A stretch of 64,000 bases of DNA from Chromohalobacter israelensis (GCA_000761475.1 JQNW01000002.1:124001-188000), one strand, 5' to 3'; numbered from the stretch's first letter, positions 49,023 to 59,709 are shown. Made by a program: numbers and translations. Notes: a model not told the origin generated them from the letters alone.

Positions 49023-50475
49023 CGTTCACTCGCCTGTTCGCCAGAACCGCACGGGGCTGGGCATGCGTCGCATTCGGCACATTCATTTCGTGGGGATCGG
49101 CGGCGCAGGCATGTGCGGCATTGCCGAGGTGCTCGCCAACCAGGGCTATATCGTCAGCGGCAGCGACTTGCGCGAGTCGGCCGTGACACGCCACCTGCGC
49201 GACTGCGACATTCGCGTCTACATCGGGCACGTCGACGAACATGCGCATGGCGCCGATGTGCTGGTGGTGTCCACGGCGGTGGATCTCGAAAACCCGGAAA
49301 TCCGCTGGGCACGCGAGCATCGCATTCCGGTGGTGCGTCGCGCGGAGATGCTCGCCGAGTTGATGCGCTTTCGTCACGGGATTGCCGTGGCCGGTACGCA
49401 CGGCAAGACGACCACCACCAGCCTGACGTCGACCCTGCTGGCCGAGGGCGGGCTCGATCCGACCTTCGTGATCGGCGGCAAGCTGACCAGCGCGGGCACC
49501 AATGCGCGTCTGGGCGAAGGCGATTATCTGGTTGCCGAGGCCGACGAGTCCGATGCCTCGTTCCTGCATCTGCAGCCGATGGTGTCGATCGTGACGAATA
49601 TCGATGCCGATCACATGGCGACCTATGCCGGCGATTTCGCACGCCTGAAGGACACCTTCCTGGAATTCCTGCACAACCTGCCGTTCTACGGGCTGGCGGT
49701 GCTGTGTCTCGACGACGATAACGTGCGTGGTCTGCTGCCCCGGGTTCAGCGACAGTTCGTGACCTACGGCTTCGCGGAGGATGCCGATTATCGCCTGCGC
49801 GACTTCGTGCAGCGCGGCGGGGAAGTACAGTTCACCGCCGAGCGTCCGCCGGGCATGGCGCCGCTGGAGATCCGCCTGGGCATGCCGGGGCGGCACAACG
49901 CGCTCAACGCGCTGGCCGCGATCGCCGTGGCCAGCGACGCCGGGGTCGATGATGCGGCGATCCAGCAAGGGCTTCTGCACTTCGCCGGGGTGGGGCGTCG
50001 CTTCCAGGTCCATGGCCATTATCCGGCACCGGGAGGCGAAGGCGACGTCATGCTGGTCGACGATTACGGCCATCATCCGCGCGAGGTGGAAATGGTCATC
50101 GACGCGGTGCGTGCCGGCTGGCCCGAGCGACGCCTGGTCATGCTGTATCAGCCGCATCGTTATTCGCGCACCCGCGATCTCTACGAGGACTTCGTGCGCG
50201 TGCTGTCGGGGGTCGATACCCTGTTGCTGCTGGATGTCTACAGTGCCGGCGAGTCGCCCATTCCGGGCGCCGAAGGACGCACTCTGGCAGGGTCGATTCG
50301 CCAGCGCGGGCAGGTCGACCCCATCTTCGTCGAGAGCAAGCAGGAACTGCCGGCCCTGCTGTCGCGCGTGCTGCGCCCCGACGATATCCTGATCACTCAG
50401 GGCGCGGGCGATATCGGCGGTATCTCGCGGCGGCTGGCGGCCGGTCAGTTAGATTTGAATGGAATGGAACTATGA
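49009..50475 (+). CDS. murC: UDP-N-acetylmuramate:L-alanine ligase MurC
   Basis: Adds L-alanine to UDP-MurNAc, 488 aa. Motifs are [21 protein letters not shown], the ATP loop [25 protein letters not shown] and [15 protein letters not shown] choose GTG 49009 because GGAGG lies 8 nt upstream and it overlaps the murG stop by 14 bp. ATG 49063 would start at the conserved MRRIRHIHF, and ATG 48967 lies too far inside murG. Confidence 0.96.
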   Translation: MTASSVHSPVRQNRTGLGMRRIRHIHFVGIGGAGMCGIAEVLANQGYIVSGSDLRESAVTRHLRDCDIRVYIGHVDEHAHGADVLVVSTAVDLENPEIRWAREHRIPVVRRAEMLAELMRFRHGIAVAGTHGKTTTTSLTSTLLAEGGLDPTFVIGGKLTSAGTNARLGEGDYLVAEADESDASFLHLQPMVSIVTNIDADHMATYAGDFARLKDTFLEFLHNLPFYGLAVLCLDDDNVRGLLPRVQRQFVTYGFAEDADYRLRDFVQRGGEVQFTAERPPGMAPLEIRLGMPGRHNALNALAAIAVASDAGVDDAAIQQGLLHFAGVGRRFQVHGHYPAPGGEGDVMLVDDYGHHPREVEMVIDAVRAGWPERRLVMLYQPHRYSRTRDLYEDFVRVLSGVDTLLLLDVYSAGESPIPGAEGRTLAGSIRQRGQVDPIFVESKQELPALLSRVLRPDDILITQGAGDIGGISRRLAAGQLDLNGMEL

Positions 50476-51416
50476 GTGACACCGTAACGAATGGAGACGC
50501 TTCACGTCGTCGGCACGGGCGTGTCGTGGTGGTCTACGGTGGCCGCTCCGCCGAGCGCGAGGTCTCGCTGCTGAGCGGCGGAGCGGTGCTGGCATCGCTC
50601 GTGCGCAGCGGGGTCGATGCGCACGGGTTCGATTTCGCCGGGGGAGGCCTGAGCGGTCTCGAAGCGCTGGCCCCCGATCGCGTCTTCATCGCCATGCATG
50701 GCCGCGACGGCGAGGACGGTTCCTTGCAAGGCGCGCTGGAACTGCTGGGGATTCCCTATACGGGCAGCGGCGTGCTGGCCTCCGCGCTGGGCATGGACAA
50801 GGAACGCACCAAGCAGCTTTGGCGCGCCCATGGTCTGCCCACGCCCGAAAGCGTGATGCTCGAGGGCGAGCCCGACTGGGATGCCGTGATCGAGGCCCTG
50901 GGGTTGCCCTTGATCGTCAAACCGGTGCACGAAGGCTCGACGATCGGCATCAGCATCGTCGAGACGCGTGATGCACTGATCGCTGCGCATGCCGAGGCGT
51001 CGCGCTTCGATAGCGCGATCATGGCGGAACGTTTCGTGCAGGGCGAGGAATATACGGTGTCGCTGCTCGGCGACGAGGTGCTGCCGGCGATTCGCGTCGA
51101 AGTGCCGAGCGGTTTTTACGACTATGAGGCCAAGTATCATTCCGATACGACGCGCTATCTGTTGCCCTGCGGGTTGGAGCAAGAAGAAGAGCGCATGCTG
51201 GGTGATGTCTGCCGCCGCGCCTTCGAGGCGATCGGGGGGCGTGGCTGGGGACGCGTCGATGTGATGCGCGACGCCCAGGGACGCTTCTGGTTGCTCGAGG
51301 TCAATACCGTTCCCGGCATGACCGACCATAGCCTGGTCCCCCAGGCGGCGGCGCATGCGGGGCTCGATTTCGATGCACTGGTGTTGCGAATTCTCGACAC
51401 CACTACCGGCAGTTGA
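50472..51416 (+). CDS. ddlB: D-alanine:D-alanine ligase Ddl
   Basis: An ATP-grasp enzyme of 314 aa that makes the D-Ala-D-Ala used by MurF. Motifs are [56 protein letters not shown] and [20 protein letters not shown]. Its place between murC and ftsQ is the ddlB position. The Tyr in KYHS and the EVNT metal ligands are present. It overlaps murC by 4 bp. Confidence 0.97.
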   Translation: MSDTVTNGDASRRRHGRVVVVYGGRSAEREVSLLSGGAVLASLVRSGVDAHGFDFAGGGLSGLEALAPDRVFIAMHGRDGEDGSLQGALELLGIPYTGSGVLASALGMDKERTKQLWRAHGLPTPESVMLEGEPDWDAVIEALGLPLIVKPVHEGSTIGISIVETRDALIAAHAEASRFDSAIMAERFVQGEEYTVSLLGDEVLPAIRVEVPSGFYDYEAKYHSDTTRYLLPCGLEQEEERMLGDVCRRAFEAIGGRGWGRVDVMRDAQGRFWLLEVNTVPGMTDHSLVPQAAAHAGLDFDALVLRILDTTTGS

Positions 51417-51424
51417 CCAATACC

Positions 51425-52147
51425 ATGAAGGAGGCCGGTTTGCGGGGTGCCTTGCTAGGCTTGATCCTCTTCGTCGTACTGCTGGGCGCCGGTGGGCGGA
51501 CGCTGTGGATCTGGCTCGACCGGCCCATCGAGCGGGTCTCGGTCGGCGGTGATCTGGACTATGTGTCGGCGTCGTATCTGCAGCGCAACCTGGCGCCCCT
51601 GGTCAAGGGCAAGACATGGTTGTCCATCGACCTGGACGCGGTGCGCCGCGAGGCGCGCGACATCGAATGGTTGTCCGAGGTGAAGGTCTCCCGCGAGTGG
51701 CCCGATGCGTTGCGGTTCGAGCTGTTCGAGCAGGAGCCTGTCGCGCACTGGAACGACGACAAGCTCCTCAATACGCACGGCAAGCCTTTTTCGCCGGGGC
51801 CGGTCGAGGCGTTCGACGAACCCTTGCCGGACCTTGCCGGCCCGAAGGGCAGTGGGCCGGAAGTGCTGGCGTATCTCGATTCATTGGTGCGTCGGCTGGG
51901 TACCCTGGACCTCCAGGTGACCCAGTTGCGACTCGAAAATCGCGGTGCCTGGCGTTTCCAGGTCAATGATGGTGTCTGGGTCATTCTGGGGCGCGCCGAT
52001 CTGGAGCCTCGGCTGGCTCGTTTTACCGCCGCTTGGCAACGCCAGTTGGGTGCGCAAGCGTCGCAAATTCGCTACATTGATTTGCGTTATCCCAATGGGG
52101 TCGCGGTGGCCTGGCATGGCGAGACCGAAACGCAGGCGACAGAGTAA
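51425..52147 (+). CDS. ftsQ: Cell division protein FtsQ
   Basis: A bitopic divisome protein of about 240 aa with one N-terminal membrane helix (GALLGLILFVVLLGAGGRTLWIWL), a POTRA domain (IERVSVGGDLDYVSASYLQRNLAPLVKG...SIDLDAVRREARDIEWLSEVKVSREWPDAL) and a beta domain ending QIRYIDLRYPNGVAVAW. TTG 51413 overlaps the ddlB stop (TTGA) and would add four residues; I prefer ATG 51425. Neither start has a strong ribosome site. Confidence 0.94.
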   Translation: MKEAGLRGALLGLILFVVLLGAGGRTLWIWLDRPIERVSVGGDLDYVSASYLQRNLAPLVKGKTWLSIDLDAVRREARDIEWLSEVKVSREWPDALRFELFEQEPVAHWNDDKLLNTHGKPFSPGPVEAFDEPLPDLAGPKGSGPEVLAYLDSLVRRLGTLDLQVTQLRLENRGAWRFQVNDGVWVILGRADLEPRLARFTAAWQRQLGAQASQIRYIDLRYPNGVAVAWHGETETQATE

Positions 52148-52252
52148 CGCTGCAGGTGCCTTTTTCGTCGTCAGGCCACGAAATCCGGGCGTCGGGGGTT
52201 TCCCTTTTTGCAAAAATAACCGTATTCTGAGGCCGGTTTCGCTTGTTGGGTG

Positions 52253-52280
52253 GTGACTTCAAGTCTCTTGTTCCTATAAT
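52253..52280 (+). promoter_or_regulatory. Candidate ftsA-ftsZ promoter
   Basis: GTGACT (52253-52258) and a perfect TATAAT (52275-52280) are spaced by 16 bp in the 201-bp gap between ftsQ and ftsA, the largest gap in the cluster. This would let ftsAZ be transcribed above the level set by upstream promoters. The rest of the gap shows no gene. Confidence 0.6.
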
Positions 52281-52348
52281 TGGCCCAACGCGTTTTTAGT
52301 GTCTCAATGGCTTTTAACCCAGCTCAGTTCGAGGAGTGAACCCGACCT

Positions 52349-53620
52349 ATGGCAGGACAATCCAATGCTTCCAATATGGTGGTCGGGCTGGATATCGGAA
52401 CGTCCAAGGTGGTGGCCATCGTCGGTCAACCTTCCGATGATGGAAGCATCGAGATAGCCGGCATCGGCTCGCATCCTTCGCGCGGCATGAAAAAAGGTGT
52501 CGTCATCAACATCGAGTCGACCGTGCAGTCGATTCAGCGTGCCGTCGAAGAGGCCGAATTAATGGCCGGTTGCGATATTCATTCGGTCTATGTTGGCGTG
52601 GCGGGCAGCCACATCAGCTCGATGAATTCCGATGGCGTCGTGGCGATCAAGGAGCGCGAGGTCACGCCCTCCGACATCGATCGCGTCATCGATTCGGCGC
52701 GCGCGCGTGCCATCTCGGAAGGCCAGCGCATTCTGCACGTGCTGCCCCAGGAATTCGCCATCGACAATCAGGAAGGGATTCGCGAGCCCCTGGGCATGTC
52801 CGGCGTGCGTCTCGAGGCGCGCGTGCATCTGGTGACAGCGGCGCTCAATGCCGTTCAGAACATCGAGAAATGCGTGCGTCGCTGCGGGTTGGAGGTCGAT
52901 GACATCATCCTGGAACAGCTGGCGTCGAGCTATGCGGTGCTGACGGAAGACGAACGCGAGCTGGGTGTCTGCATGGTGGATATCGGTGGCGGCACGACCG
53001 ATATCGCCGTGTTCACGGAAGGGGCCATACGCCATACGGCGGTGATTCCCATCGCGGGGGATCAGGTCACCAACGATATTGCCATGGCGCTGCGAACGCC
53101 GACGCAGTATGCAGAAGACATCAAGGTCAAATACGCTTGTGCGCTGACCCAGCTCGCGAGCAGCGACGAAATGATCAAGGTTCCTAGCGTGGGGGACCGG
53201 CCGGCGCGGGACTTGTCCCGGCAGGCCCTGGCCGAAGTGGTCGAACCCCGTTACGAAGAATTGTTCACATTGGTACGCGAAGAACTGCGGCGTAGCGGCT
53301 ACGAGGATCTCGTGGCGGCCGGTGTCGTGCTTACCGGCGGTACGTCGCGCATGGAGGGTGTCGTCGAGCTGGCCGAGGAAATCTTTCACATGCCCGTGCG
53401 CATTGCTTATCCCCACAATGTTCGTGGTCTCGCCGATGTCGTCCGCAACCCGATTTATTCGACGGGAGTGGGTTTGCTACTCTACGGTATGAATGATGCC
53501 AAACGTAATGCCGTCGTGTCGGCTCAGCCCCGTAGGGAAGAGGCTCATACCCGACGTGGACACAGGCAGGAGCGCTCGGGGTTGGAAAGGATCAAAGGCT
53601 GGTTCAAAGGAAATTTCTGA
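52349..53620 (+). CDS. ftsA: Cell division protein FtsA
   Basis: An actin-like protein of 423 aa that tethers FtsZ to the membrane. Motifs are VVGLDIGTSKVVAIVG, CMVDIGGGTTDIAVFTEGAI, GDQVTNDIAMALRTP and VVLTGGTSRMEGVVELAEEIF. The C-terminal amphipathic membrane-targeting helix is LERIKGWFKGNF. It follows a promoter-bearing gap and lies 38 bp before ftsZ. Confidence 0.98.
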   Translation: MAGQSNASNMVVGLDIGTSKVVAIVGQPSDDGSIEIAGIGSHPSRGMKKGVVINIESTVQSIQRAVEEAELMAGCDIHSVYVGVAGSHISSMNSDGVVAIKEREVTPSDIDRVIDSARARAISEGQRILHVLPQEFAIDNQEGIREPLGMSGVRLEARVHLVTAALNAVQNIEKCVRRCGLEVDDIILEQLASSYAVLTEDERELGVCMVDIGGGTTDIAVFTEGAIRHTAVIPIAGDQVTNDIAMALRTPTQYAEDIKVKYACALTQLASSDEMIKVPSVGDRPARDLSRQALAEVVEPRYEELFTLVREELRRSGYEDLVAAGVVLTGGTSRMEGVVELAEEIFHMPVRIAYPHNVRGLADVVRNPIYSTGVGLLLYGMNDAKRNAVVSAQPRREEAHTRRGHRQERSGLERIKGWFKGNF

Positions 53621-53658
53621 GAGGGCCGCACTGGTAGCGGTCACAGGAGACGGGGCTT

Positions 53659-54843
53659 ATGTTCGAACTGGTAGATAACGCACCTTCTAGCAGCGCGGTT
53701 ATCAAGGTGATTGGCGTCGGTGGTGGTGGTGGCAATGCCGTCAACCACATGGTCGAAAGCAACATCGAAGGCGTCGAGTTCATCTGTGCCAACACCGATG
53801 CGCAAGCGCTCAAGCGTGTTGCCGCCAAGACCGTTCTGCAACTCGGTAGTGAAATTACCAAGGGGCTGGGGGCAGGTGCCAATCCCGAAGTCGGGCGGCA
53901 GGCAGCCATGGAGGATCGTGAGCGGGTCGCCGAGTTGCTGCAAGGCGCCGACATGGTCTTCATTACTGCCGGCATGGGCGGCGGCACCGGTACCGGCGGT
54001 GCGCCCGTCGTCGCGCAGGTGGCCAAGGAGCTGGGCATCCTGACCGTTGCGGTCGTCACGCGCCCGTTCCCCTTCGAGGGGCCGAAGCGCATGCGGGCCG
54101 CCGAGGAAGGGATGGCGTCGTTGTCCGAGTACGTCGACTCGTTGATTACCATTCCCAATGAAAAGCTGCTGGCGGTGCTTGGCAAGAACGCGAGCCTGCT
54201 GTCGGCCTTCAGTGCCGCCAACGACGTGCTGCTGGGTGCGGTGCAGGGCATTGCCGAGCTGATCACCAGCCCCGGCATCATCAACGTCGACTTCGCCGAC
54301 GTGCGTACCGTCATGTCGGAGATGGGCATGGCGATGATGGGAACTGGCGGAGCCACGGGCGAGAACCGTGCTCGCGAAGCCGCCGAAAAAGCGATTCGCA
54401 GCCCCTTGCTGGAAGATATCGACCTGCATGGCGCGCGCGGCATCCTGGTCAACATCACGGCGGGGCCGGATCTTTCCATCGGCGAATTCAACGACGTCGG
54501 GGCGACCGTGCAGGAATTCGCGTCGCAGGACGCCACCATCGTGGTGGGGACGTCCATCGACATGGAAATGTCCGACGAGTTGCGGGTCACCGTGGTGGCC
54601 GCGGGTCTCGAAGGTCTCAAGGAAAAAGCCGCGGTGTCGACACCGCAGCGCGAAACGGTCGCGGCCGCGCGCAGCGCCGAGTCGCCGGACTATCGCAAGT
54701 TGCAGCAACCCACGGTGATGCGTCAGCAGGCGGCCAAGGAGCAGGAAGACTCGGCGAAATCACGCCAGGAGTCGCGTCGCAAGTCCCAGGAACTCGACGA
54801 CTACCTGGACATTCCGGCGTTTCTGCGTCGCCAGGCTGATTGA
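53659..54843 (+). CDS. ftsZ: Cell division GTPase FtsZ
   Basis: Tubulin-like GTPase of 394 aa that forms the Z-ring. The GTP-binding loop reads [12 protein letters not shown], the N-terminal loop [17 protein letters not shown], and the T7 loop [12 protein letters not shown] linker of about 60 residues leads to the conserved C-terminal peptide [15 protein letters not shown], which binds FtsA and ZipA. Length is normal. Confidence 0.98.
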   Translation: MFELVDNAPSSSAVIKVIGVGGGGGNAVNHMVESNIEGVEFICANTDAQALKRVAAKTVLQLGSEITKGLGAGANPEVGRQAAMEDRERVAELLQGADMVFITAGMGGGTGTGGAPVVAQVAKELGILTVAVVTRPFPFEGPKRMRAAEEGMASLSEYVDSLITIPNEKLLAVLGKNASLLSAFSAANDVLLGAVQGIAELITSPGIINVDFADVRTVMSEMGMAMMGTGGATGENRAREAAEKAIRSPLLEDIDLHGARGILVNITAGPDLSIGEFNDVGATVQEFASQDATIVVGTSIDMEMSDELRVTVVAAGLEGLKEKAAVSTPQRETVAAARSAESPDYRKLQQPTVMRQQAAKEQEDSAKSRQESRRKSQELDDYLDIPAFLRRQAD

Positions 54844-54889
54844 TCGCGTAGAACCGCTGGGCGCATAGGCGTGGCCAGGCGACATTTTT

Positions 54890-54918
54890 TTGTTGAAACG
54901 TCTGTTCGGTGTTATAGT
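54890..54918 (+). promoter_or_regulatory. lpxC promoter
   Basis: TTGTTG (54890-54895) and TATAGT (54913-54918) are spaced by 17 bp, 41 bp upstream of the lpxC ATG. TTGAAA at 54893 is closer to consensus as a -35 but only 14 bp away. Confidence 0.65.
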
Positions 54919-54959
54919 GAACGGCGTTTCATAACGATTTCCAAGCTTGGCTTACGCCC

Positions 54960-55871
54960 ATGATTAGACAACGTACATTAAAGAATACCATCCGCGCCAC
55001 GGGTGTCGGTTTGCACTCAGGCGAAAAGGTCTACCTGACGCTGCGTCCCGCACCGGTCAACACCGGTATCGTATTCGTGCGTACCGATCTGGACCCGGTG
55101 GTGCAGATTGACGCCAACGCCGAATACGTGACCGATACCACGCTGTGTACCGCGCTATCGCGTGACGGCGTCAAGGTCGCGACGGTCGAACACTTGATGT
55201 CGGCGTTCGCGGGCTTGGGAATCGACAACGTCTTCGTCGAACTCAGCGCAGCGGAAGTCCCGATCATGGACGGCAGTGCCGGTCCCTTCGTCTTCCTGAT
55301 TCAGTCGGCGGGCATCGCCGAGCAGGGCGCGCCCAAGAAGTTCATCCGCATCAAGCGCGAGATCGTGGTCGAGGAAGACGGCAAGGAAGCACGTTTCTTG
55401 CCGCACAACGGGTTCAAGGTGGCGTTTGCCATCGATTTCGACCACCCGGTCTTCGCACATCAGAAGCAGACGGCGAGCGTCGATTTTTCCACGACGTCCT
55501 TCGTCAAGGAAGTCTCGCGAGCGCGAACCTTCGGTTTCATGCGTGACCTGGAACACCTGCGCGCGCAGAACCTCGCGCTGGGCGGCAGCCTGGACAACGC
55601 CATCGTCGTCGACGATTACCGCATCGTCAACGAGGGCGGCCTGCGTTACGAGGACGAGTTCGTCAAGCACAAGGTGCTCGATGCGATCGGCGACCTGTAT
55701 CAGCTGGGGCACAGCCTCATCGGCGAATTCCGTGGCGTCAAATCCGGTCATGGCTTGAACAACAAGCTGTGCCGTGCGCTGATGGCTCAGCAGGATGCCT
55801 GGGAAATCGTCACCTTCGAGGATGACACCCAGACGGCGCCGATTTCCTATGCGGCACCAGCGTTGGCCTGA
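54960..55871 (+). CDS. lpxC: UDP-3-O-acyl-N-acetylglucosamine deacetylase LpxC
   Basis: A zinc deacetylase of 303 aa that commits UDP-acyl-GlcNAc to lipid A. The first zinc ligand is His78 in [16 protein letters not shown]. The others lie in [15 protein letters not shown], and the catalytic histidine lies in [12 protein letters not shown]. The substrate-lining [12 protein letters not shown] is present. The C-terminus (ISYAAPALA) is unlike the E. coli tail used for FtsH degradation only in detail; regulation cannot be inferred. Confidence 0.98.
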   Translation: MIRQRTLKNTIRATGVGLHSGEKVYLTLRPAPVNTGIVFVRTDLDPVVQIDANAEYVTDTTLCTALSRDGVKVATVEHLMSAFAGLGIDNVFVELSAAEVPIMDGSAGPFVFLIQSAGIAEQGAPKKFIRIKREIVVEEDGKEARFLPHNGFKVAFAIDFDHPVFAHQKQTASVDFSTTSFVKEVSRARTFGFMRDLEHLRAQNLALGGSLDNAIVVDDYRIVNEGGLRYEDEFVKHKVLDAIGDLYQLGHSLIGEFRGVKSGHGLNNKLCRALMAQQDAWEIVTFEDDTQTAPISYAAPALA

Positions 55872-55899
55872 CATGCAGGCGAATGGACAAGCTTGATTG

Positions 55900-55925
55900 A
55901 CGCCGGCCCCGGGCCGGCGTTTTTT
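55900..55925 (+). terminator. Rho-independent terminator after lpxC
   Basis: ACGCCGGC (55900-55907) and GCCGGCGT (55913-55920) form an 8-bp stem with a 5-nt loop, followed by a run of six T. Confidence 0.9.
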
Positions 55926-55944
55926 ATGCGTGTTTTTTATGCGT
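55919..55944. repeat. 13-bp tandem direct repeat covering the lpxC terminator tail
   Basis: GTTTTTTATGCGT occurs twice head to tail (55919-55931 and 55932-55944). It duplicates the terminator T-run in the gap between convergent lpxC and dciA. Confidence 0.85.
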
Positions 55945-55955
55945 GGCCTCGAGCG

Positions 55956-56426
55956 TCAGGAGGAGCGTGACGCATCGGGCGCGTGGGCGGCCAGTCGTGC
56001 GAGGGCTTTCTTGAGTCGTGGGTCGTCGGTGTCTTCGGCGCAGGCCTTGAGATGGTGGGCGGCCTCGGAGGACAGCGTGCGTGCCTGGGTGACCGGCGCC
56101 TTGAGGGGGTGTACCGGGCGTACCTTGAATTCGAGCGTGAGCACCGCCTCGAACTCGGGCAACTGGCGCAACAGCGTCAGCAAGCGCTGGCGTTCGTAGC
56201 GCAGCCACGTCAACCACACCGCACCATCGGTAATCAGGGTCAAGGCGCCTTCGCGGTAGCCGCCGACGTAAAGGTGCTCGGCGACCTCGCTGGGCAGGCT
56301 GCTCCGCAGGTGCTGCTGTGCCCGCCCCAGCAGCTTGGCCATGCGCACCACCGAGCCCAGCTCGCCTGAGCCGTCGATGAGATGGTGGATGGACTGGGCT
56401 CGGAAACGCTTAGCCTTTATACTCAT
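55956..56426 (-). CDS. dciA: DciA-type replicative helicase loader (DUF721)
   Basis: A 156-residue DUF721 protein. DciA is the ancestral loader of DnaB in bacteria that lack DnaC. The core reads YVGGYREGALTLITDGAVWLTWLRYERQRLLTLLRQ, the usual KH-like fold with the conserved Trp-Leu-Arg-Tyr. I start it at ATG 56424-56426 (MSIKAKRFRAQ). It is convergent with lpxC and divergent from the small ORF upstream of secA, its usual neighbourhood. Confidence 0.92.
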   Translation of the reverse strand: MSIKAKRFRAQSIHHLIDGSGELGSVVRMAKLLGRAQQHLRSSLPSEVAEHLYVGGYREGALTLITDGAVWLTWLRYERQRLLTLLRQLPEFEAVLTLEFKVRPVHPLKAPVTQARTLSSEAAHHLKACAEDTDDPRLKKALARLAAHAPDASRSS

Positions 56427-56494
56427 GGGCTTGCCCGCGCGAAGGAAAGCAGAATGTCTGCGCAATCTACCATGAGCCGGAGCTCGTCGATAGC

Positions 56495-56866
56495 ATGACC
56501 AGCGCTACACACGACAGTCCCGCGTCGCCGCGCCGGGTGCGTGCGCGCCACCGCGCCCAGTGGTGGCTCGCCGGACTGCTGGTCGGATGTCTGTTACCCG
56601 CCGGGCTGATGCATCCCGAGGCGCTGCGCATCGCCGAGCGCCTGACGCAGATTTGCTTGATGGCGCCCGAGGTCATCCGGGCGCAGTCGCGACGCGTGGC
56701 ACACCGTCGCCGCCTGCTGACCGGACGTCGTCGCCCCTTCACGCCACGCCGCGTGCGATTGCCACGGCGTGTCTGCCACCTGATGAGCGTCGGGGTGGAT
56801 ACCCTGTCACGCCGAGGTCCTCCCAGTACTGCCTGCGTTCATGGCTCACGGCGGCTTGCCGCCTGA
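56495..56866 (+). CDS. Small uncharacterised protein upstream of secA; candidate SecM-like arrest peptide
   Basis: I do not recognise this 123-residue protein by sequence. It has a basic N-terminus (RRVRARHR), one hydrophobic segment ([17 protein letters not shown], residues 23-39) that could be a signal or anchor, and an Arg-rich remainder. Near the end lies Ser105-Arg-Arg-Gly-Pro-Pro110, 13 residues from the C-terminus. SecM of E. coli sits in the same place, has a signal sequence and arrests at RAGP near its end. Codon use is GC3-rich for most of the ORF, like its neighbours, but less so over the last 20 codons. It ends 68 bp before secA. That it is translated is likely; that it arrests is a hypothesis. 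Confidence 0.6.
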   Translation: MTSATHDSPASPRRVRARHRAQWWLAGLLVGCLLPAGLMHPEALRIAERLTQICLMAPEVIRAQSRRVAHRRRLLTGRRRPFTPRRVRLPRRVCHLMSVGVDTLSRRGPPSTACVHGSRRLAA

Positions 56867-56932
56867 TGCCGACATCGCCCCCGGGCGGTGACCCGACGAT
56901 TTCGTTCAGGCACTTTTGGAATTCAGGATCTC
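56814..56932 (+). promoter_or_regulatory. Possible RNA switch sequestering the secA ribosome-binding site
   Basis: GAGGTCCT (56814-56821), within codons 107-109 of the small ORF, can pair with AGGATCTC (56925-56932), which includes the secA Shine-Dalgarno (AGGA, 6 nt before the ATG). The helix has 8 bp with one G-U. Between the arms, GGCGG-CTTG-CCGCC (56850-56863) forms a compact hairpin at the ORF end. A ribosome stalled at the RGPP codons would open the long-range helix. This is a paper prediction only. Confidence 0.4.
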
Positions 56933-56934
56933 AC

Positions 56935-59673
56935 ATGCTCAATACTATCGTACGCAAGCTGGTCGGCTCGAAGAACGAGCGCGAAGTCAAACGCATGCGC
57001 AAGGCCTGCGAGGCCATCAACGCACTGGAACCGACATTCGAGGCGCTCGATGACGCCTCCTTGACCGCCAAGACCGCCGAGTTTCGTCAACGCCTGGAAG
57101 CGGGCGAGTCCCTCGACAAGCTCTTGCCGGAAGCCTTCGCCGTGGTACGCGAGGCGAGCAAGCGGGTGATGGGGATGCGCCACTTCGATGTACAGATGGT
57201 CGGCGGGATGACCCTGCACGAGGGGCGAATCGCCGAGATGAAGACCGGCGAAGGCAAGACGCTGGTGGGGACCTTGGCGGTCTATCTCAATGCGTTGACC
57301 GGCAAGGGCGTGCACGTGGTGACCGTCAACGATTACCTGGCGAGCCGCGATGCCGAGTGGATGCGCCCCCTGTACGAGTTTCTCGGTCTCAGCGTGGGTA
57401 CCATCTTCTCCGGCCAATCCTCGACGCAGAAGCGCGAGGCCTACGCCTGCGATATCACCTACGGCACCAACAACGAATTCGGCTTCGACTACCTGCGCGA
57501 CAACATGGCGTTCTCGCTGGACGACAAGGTCCAGCGTTCGCTGCATTATGCGATCATCGATGAGGTCGACTCGATCCTGATCGACGAAGCGCGTACTCCG
57601 CTGATCATCTCGGGTCCGGTCGAGGAAAACGTCGACATGTATCGGCGCATCAATCAGCTCTCCGTACAGCTCGAGGAGTGCAGCGACGAGGAAGATCCCA
57701 CCAGCGGGGATTTCACCCTCGACGAAAAGCAGAAGCAGGTCGAACTCACCGAAACCGGGCACCAGAAGCTGGAAGGCCTGCTGCGCGACGCCGAGATGCT
57801 CGGGCAGGACGACTCGCTGTACTCGGCCCAGAACCTCGGGCTTCTGCAACACGTTCATTCGGCCCTGCGCGCGCGCCATCTCTACCATCGCGATGTCGAT
57901 TACATCGTCGCCAACGGCGAGGTGGTCATCGTCGACGAGCATACCGGCCGCACCATGCACGGGCGCCGCTGGTCGGAGGGGCTTCACCAGGCCGTCGAGG
58001 CCAAGGAAGGGGTCACCATCCAGAAGGAAAGCCAGACCCTGGCGTCGACCACCTTCCAGAACTACTTCCGCCTCTACGACAAGCTGTCGGGCATGACGGG
58101 CACCGCGGATACCGAGGCATTCGAGTTCCGCCAGATCTATGGCCTGGATGTCATGGTGATTCCCACCAACCGGCCGCTGGTGCGTGTGGACCACAATGAC
58201 CTGGTCTATATGAGCGGCGAGGAGAAATTCGAAGCGATCATCGAAGACGTCAAGACCCAGCGTGAAGCCGGCCGCCCGGTGCTGGTCGGGACGGCGTCGA
58301 TCGAAACGTCCGAATACCTCGCCAAGCTGATGCAGCAGTACCAGATTCCTCACAACGTGCTCAACGCCAAGCAGCACCAGAGCGAGGCCGAGATCATCTC
58401 CCAGGCGGGGCGCCCCGGGGCCGTGACCATCGCCACCAACATGGCCGGCCGCGGTACCGACATCGTGCTGGGGGGGAACTGGGAGGCCGAGGCCGCAGCG
58501 CTCGACGATCCCAGCGACGAACAGATCGAAGCCCTCAAGGCCGCCTGGCAGGAGCGCCACGATGCCGTGCTCGCCGCGGGCGGGCTGCATGTCATCGGCT
58601 CCGAGCGTCACGAGTCCCGGCGTATCGACAACCAGTTGCGGGGGCGTGCCGGCCGCCAGGGGGACCCGGGTTCGACGCGGTTCTTCCTGTCACTGGAAGA
58701 CAACCTCATGCGCTTGTTCGGCTCCGACCGCGTGCAACGCTTGATGCAGGCCCTGGGGCTCGAGCATGGCGAGGCGATCGAACACAAGATGGTCTCCAAT
58801 GCCGTCGAACGGGCGCAGAAGAAGGTCGAGGGACGCAACTTCGATATCCGCAAGCAGCTGCTGGAATACGACGACGTGTCCAACGACCAGCGTCGTGTCG
58901 TCTATCAACAGCGCGATGAAGTGCTCGCCGCCGACGATCTGTCATCGAACATCGCCGAGATTCGCGAGCAGGTCCTGTCGGAGGCCATCAGCAGCTATGT
59001 GCCGCCCCAGAGCCTGGCCGAGCAGTGGGACCTGCCGGGACTGCAGGATTATCTCAAGCAAGAGTTCAATCTCGATGTGCCGCTCGTGCAGTGGGCCGAA
59101 GAAGACGAGCACTTCCACGAGGAACTGCTGCGCGAACGCCTGCATGACCAGCATCGCGGGCTGTTCACCAGCAAGGCCGAAGCGGTCGGTCCGGAACTGA
59201 TGCGGCGCTTCGAGAAGCAGGTCATGCTGCAGGTCCTGGACACGCGCTGGAAAGAGCATCTGCAGCACATGGATCATCTGCGTCGCGGCATCCACCTGCG
59301 CGGTTACGCCCAGAAGAATCCCAAGCAGGAATACAAGCGCGAAGCCTTCGAGCTGTTCCAGGCCTTGCTGGGCAACATCAAGCACGATGTCATCCGCATC
59401 CTGAGTCACGTCCAGGTGCGGCGCCAGGAAGAAGTCGACGAACTCGAGCGCGAGCGCCGCGCGACGCTGGAGCGTGAGCGGGCGGTCAGCCAGCCGGTGC
59501 ATGAAGATGCCGTGGCCTCGGCCGAGGCCGTGGCCGAGAGCGAGGAAGCCAGCGGCGAATCCGCCGACGACGCACAGCCGGTGCGCCGCGACGGGCCCAA
59601 GGTGGGACGCAACGACCTTTGTCCCTGCGGATCGGGCAAGAAGTACAAGCATTGTCACGGCAAGTTGAATTGA
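56935..59673 (+). CDS. secA: Preprotein translocase ATPase SecA
   Basis: Motor of the Sec pathway, 912 aa. Motifs in order are Walker A GEGKTLVG, the preprotein-binding domain, Walker [48 protein letters not shown] and [31 protein letters not shown]. The C-terminal zinc motif is [14 protein letters not shown], which binds SecB and ribosomes. I start at ATG 56935 ([21 protein letters not shown]); the frame is open to 56560 but overlaps the upstream ORF. Confidence 0.98.
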   Translation: MLNTIVRKLVGSKNEREVKRMRKACEAINALEPTFEALDDASLTAKTAEFRQRLEAGESLDKLLPEAFAVVREASKRVMGMRHFDVQMVGGMTLHEGRIAEMKTGEGKTLVGTLAVYLNALTGKGVHVVTVNDYLASRDAEWMRPLYEFLGLSVGTIFSGQSSTQKREAYACDITYGTNNEFGFDYLRDNMAFSLDDKVQRSLHYAIIDEVDSILIDEARTPLIISGPVEENVDMYRRINQLSVQLEECSDEEDPTSGDFTLDEKQKQVELTETGHQKLEGLLRDAEMLGQDDSLYSAQNLGLLQHVHSALRARHLYHRDVDYIVANGEVVIVDEHTGRTMHGRRWSEGLHQAVEAKEGVTIQKESQTLASTTFQNYFRLYDKLSGMTGTADTEAFEFRQIYGLDVMVIPTNRPLVRVDHNDLVYMSGEEKFEAIIEDVKTQREAGRPVLVGTASIETSEYLAKLMQQYQIPHNVLNAKQHQSEAEIISQAGRPGAVTIATNMAGRGTDIVLGGNWEAEAAALDDPSDEQIEALKAAWQERHDAVLAAGGLHVIGSERHESRRIDNQLRGRAGRQGDPGSTRFFLSLEDNLMRLFGSDRVQRLMQALGLEHGEAIEHKMVSNAVERAQKKVEGRNFDIRKQLLEYDDVSNDQRRVVYQQRDEVLAADDLSSNIAEIREQVLSEAISSYVPPQSLAEQWDLPGLQDYLKQEFNLDVPLVQWAEEDEHFHEELLRERLHDQHRGLFTSKAEAVGPELMRRFEKQVMLQVLDTRWKEHLQHMDHLRRGIHLRGYAQKNPKQEYKREAFELFQALLGNIKHDVIRILSHVQVRRQEEVDELERERRATLERERAVSQPVHEDAVASAEAVAESEEASGESADDAQPVRRDGPKVGRNDLCPCGSGKKYKHCHGKLN

Positions 59674-59709
59674 CACTGAGCGTGACCAACGTCGATTGAG
59701 GAGAAAAAC

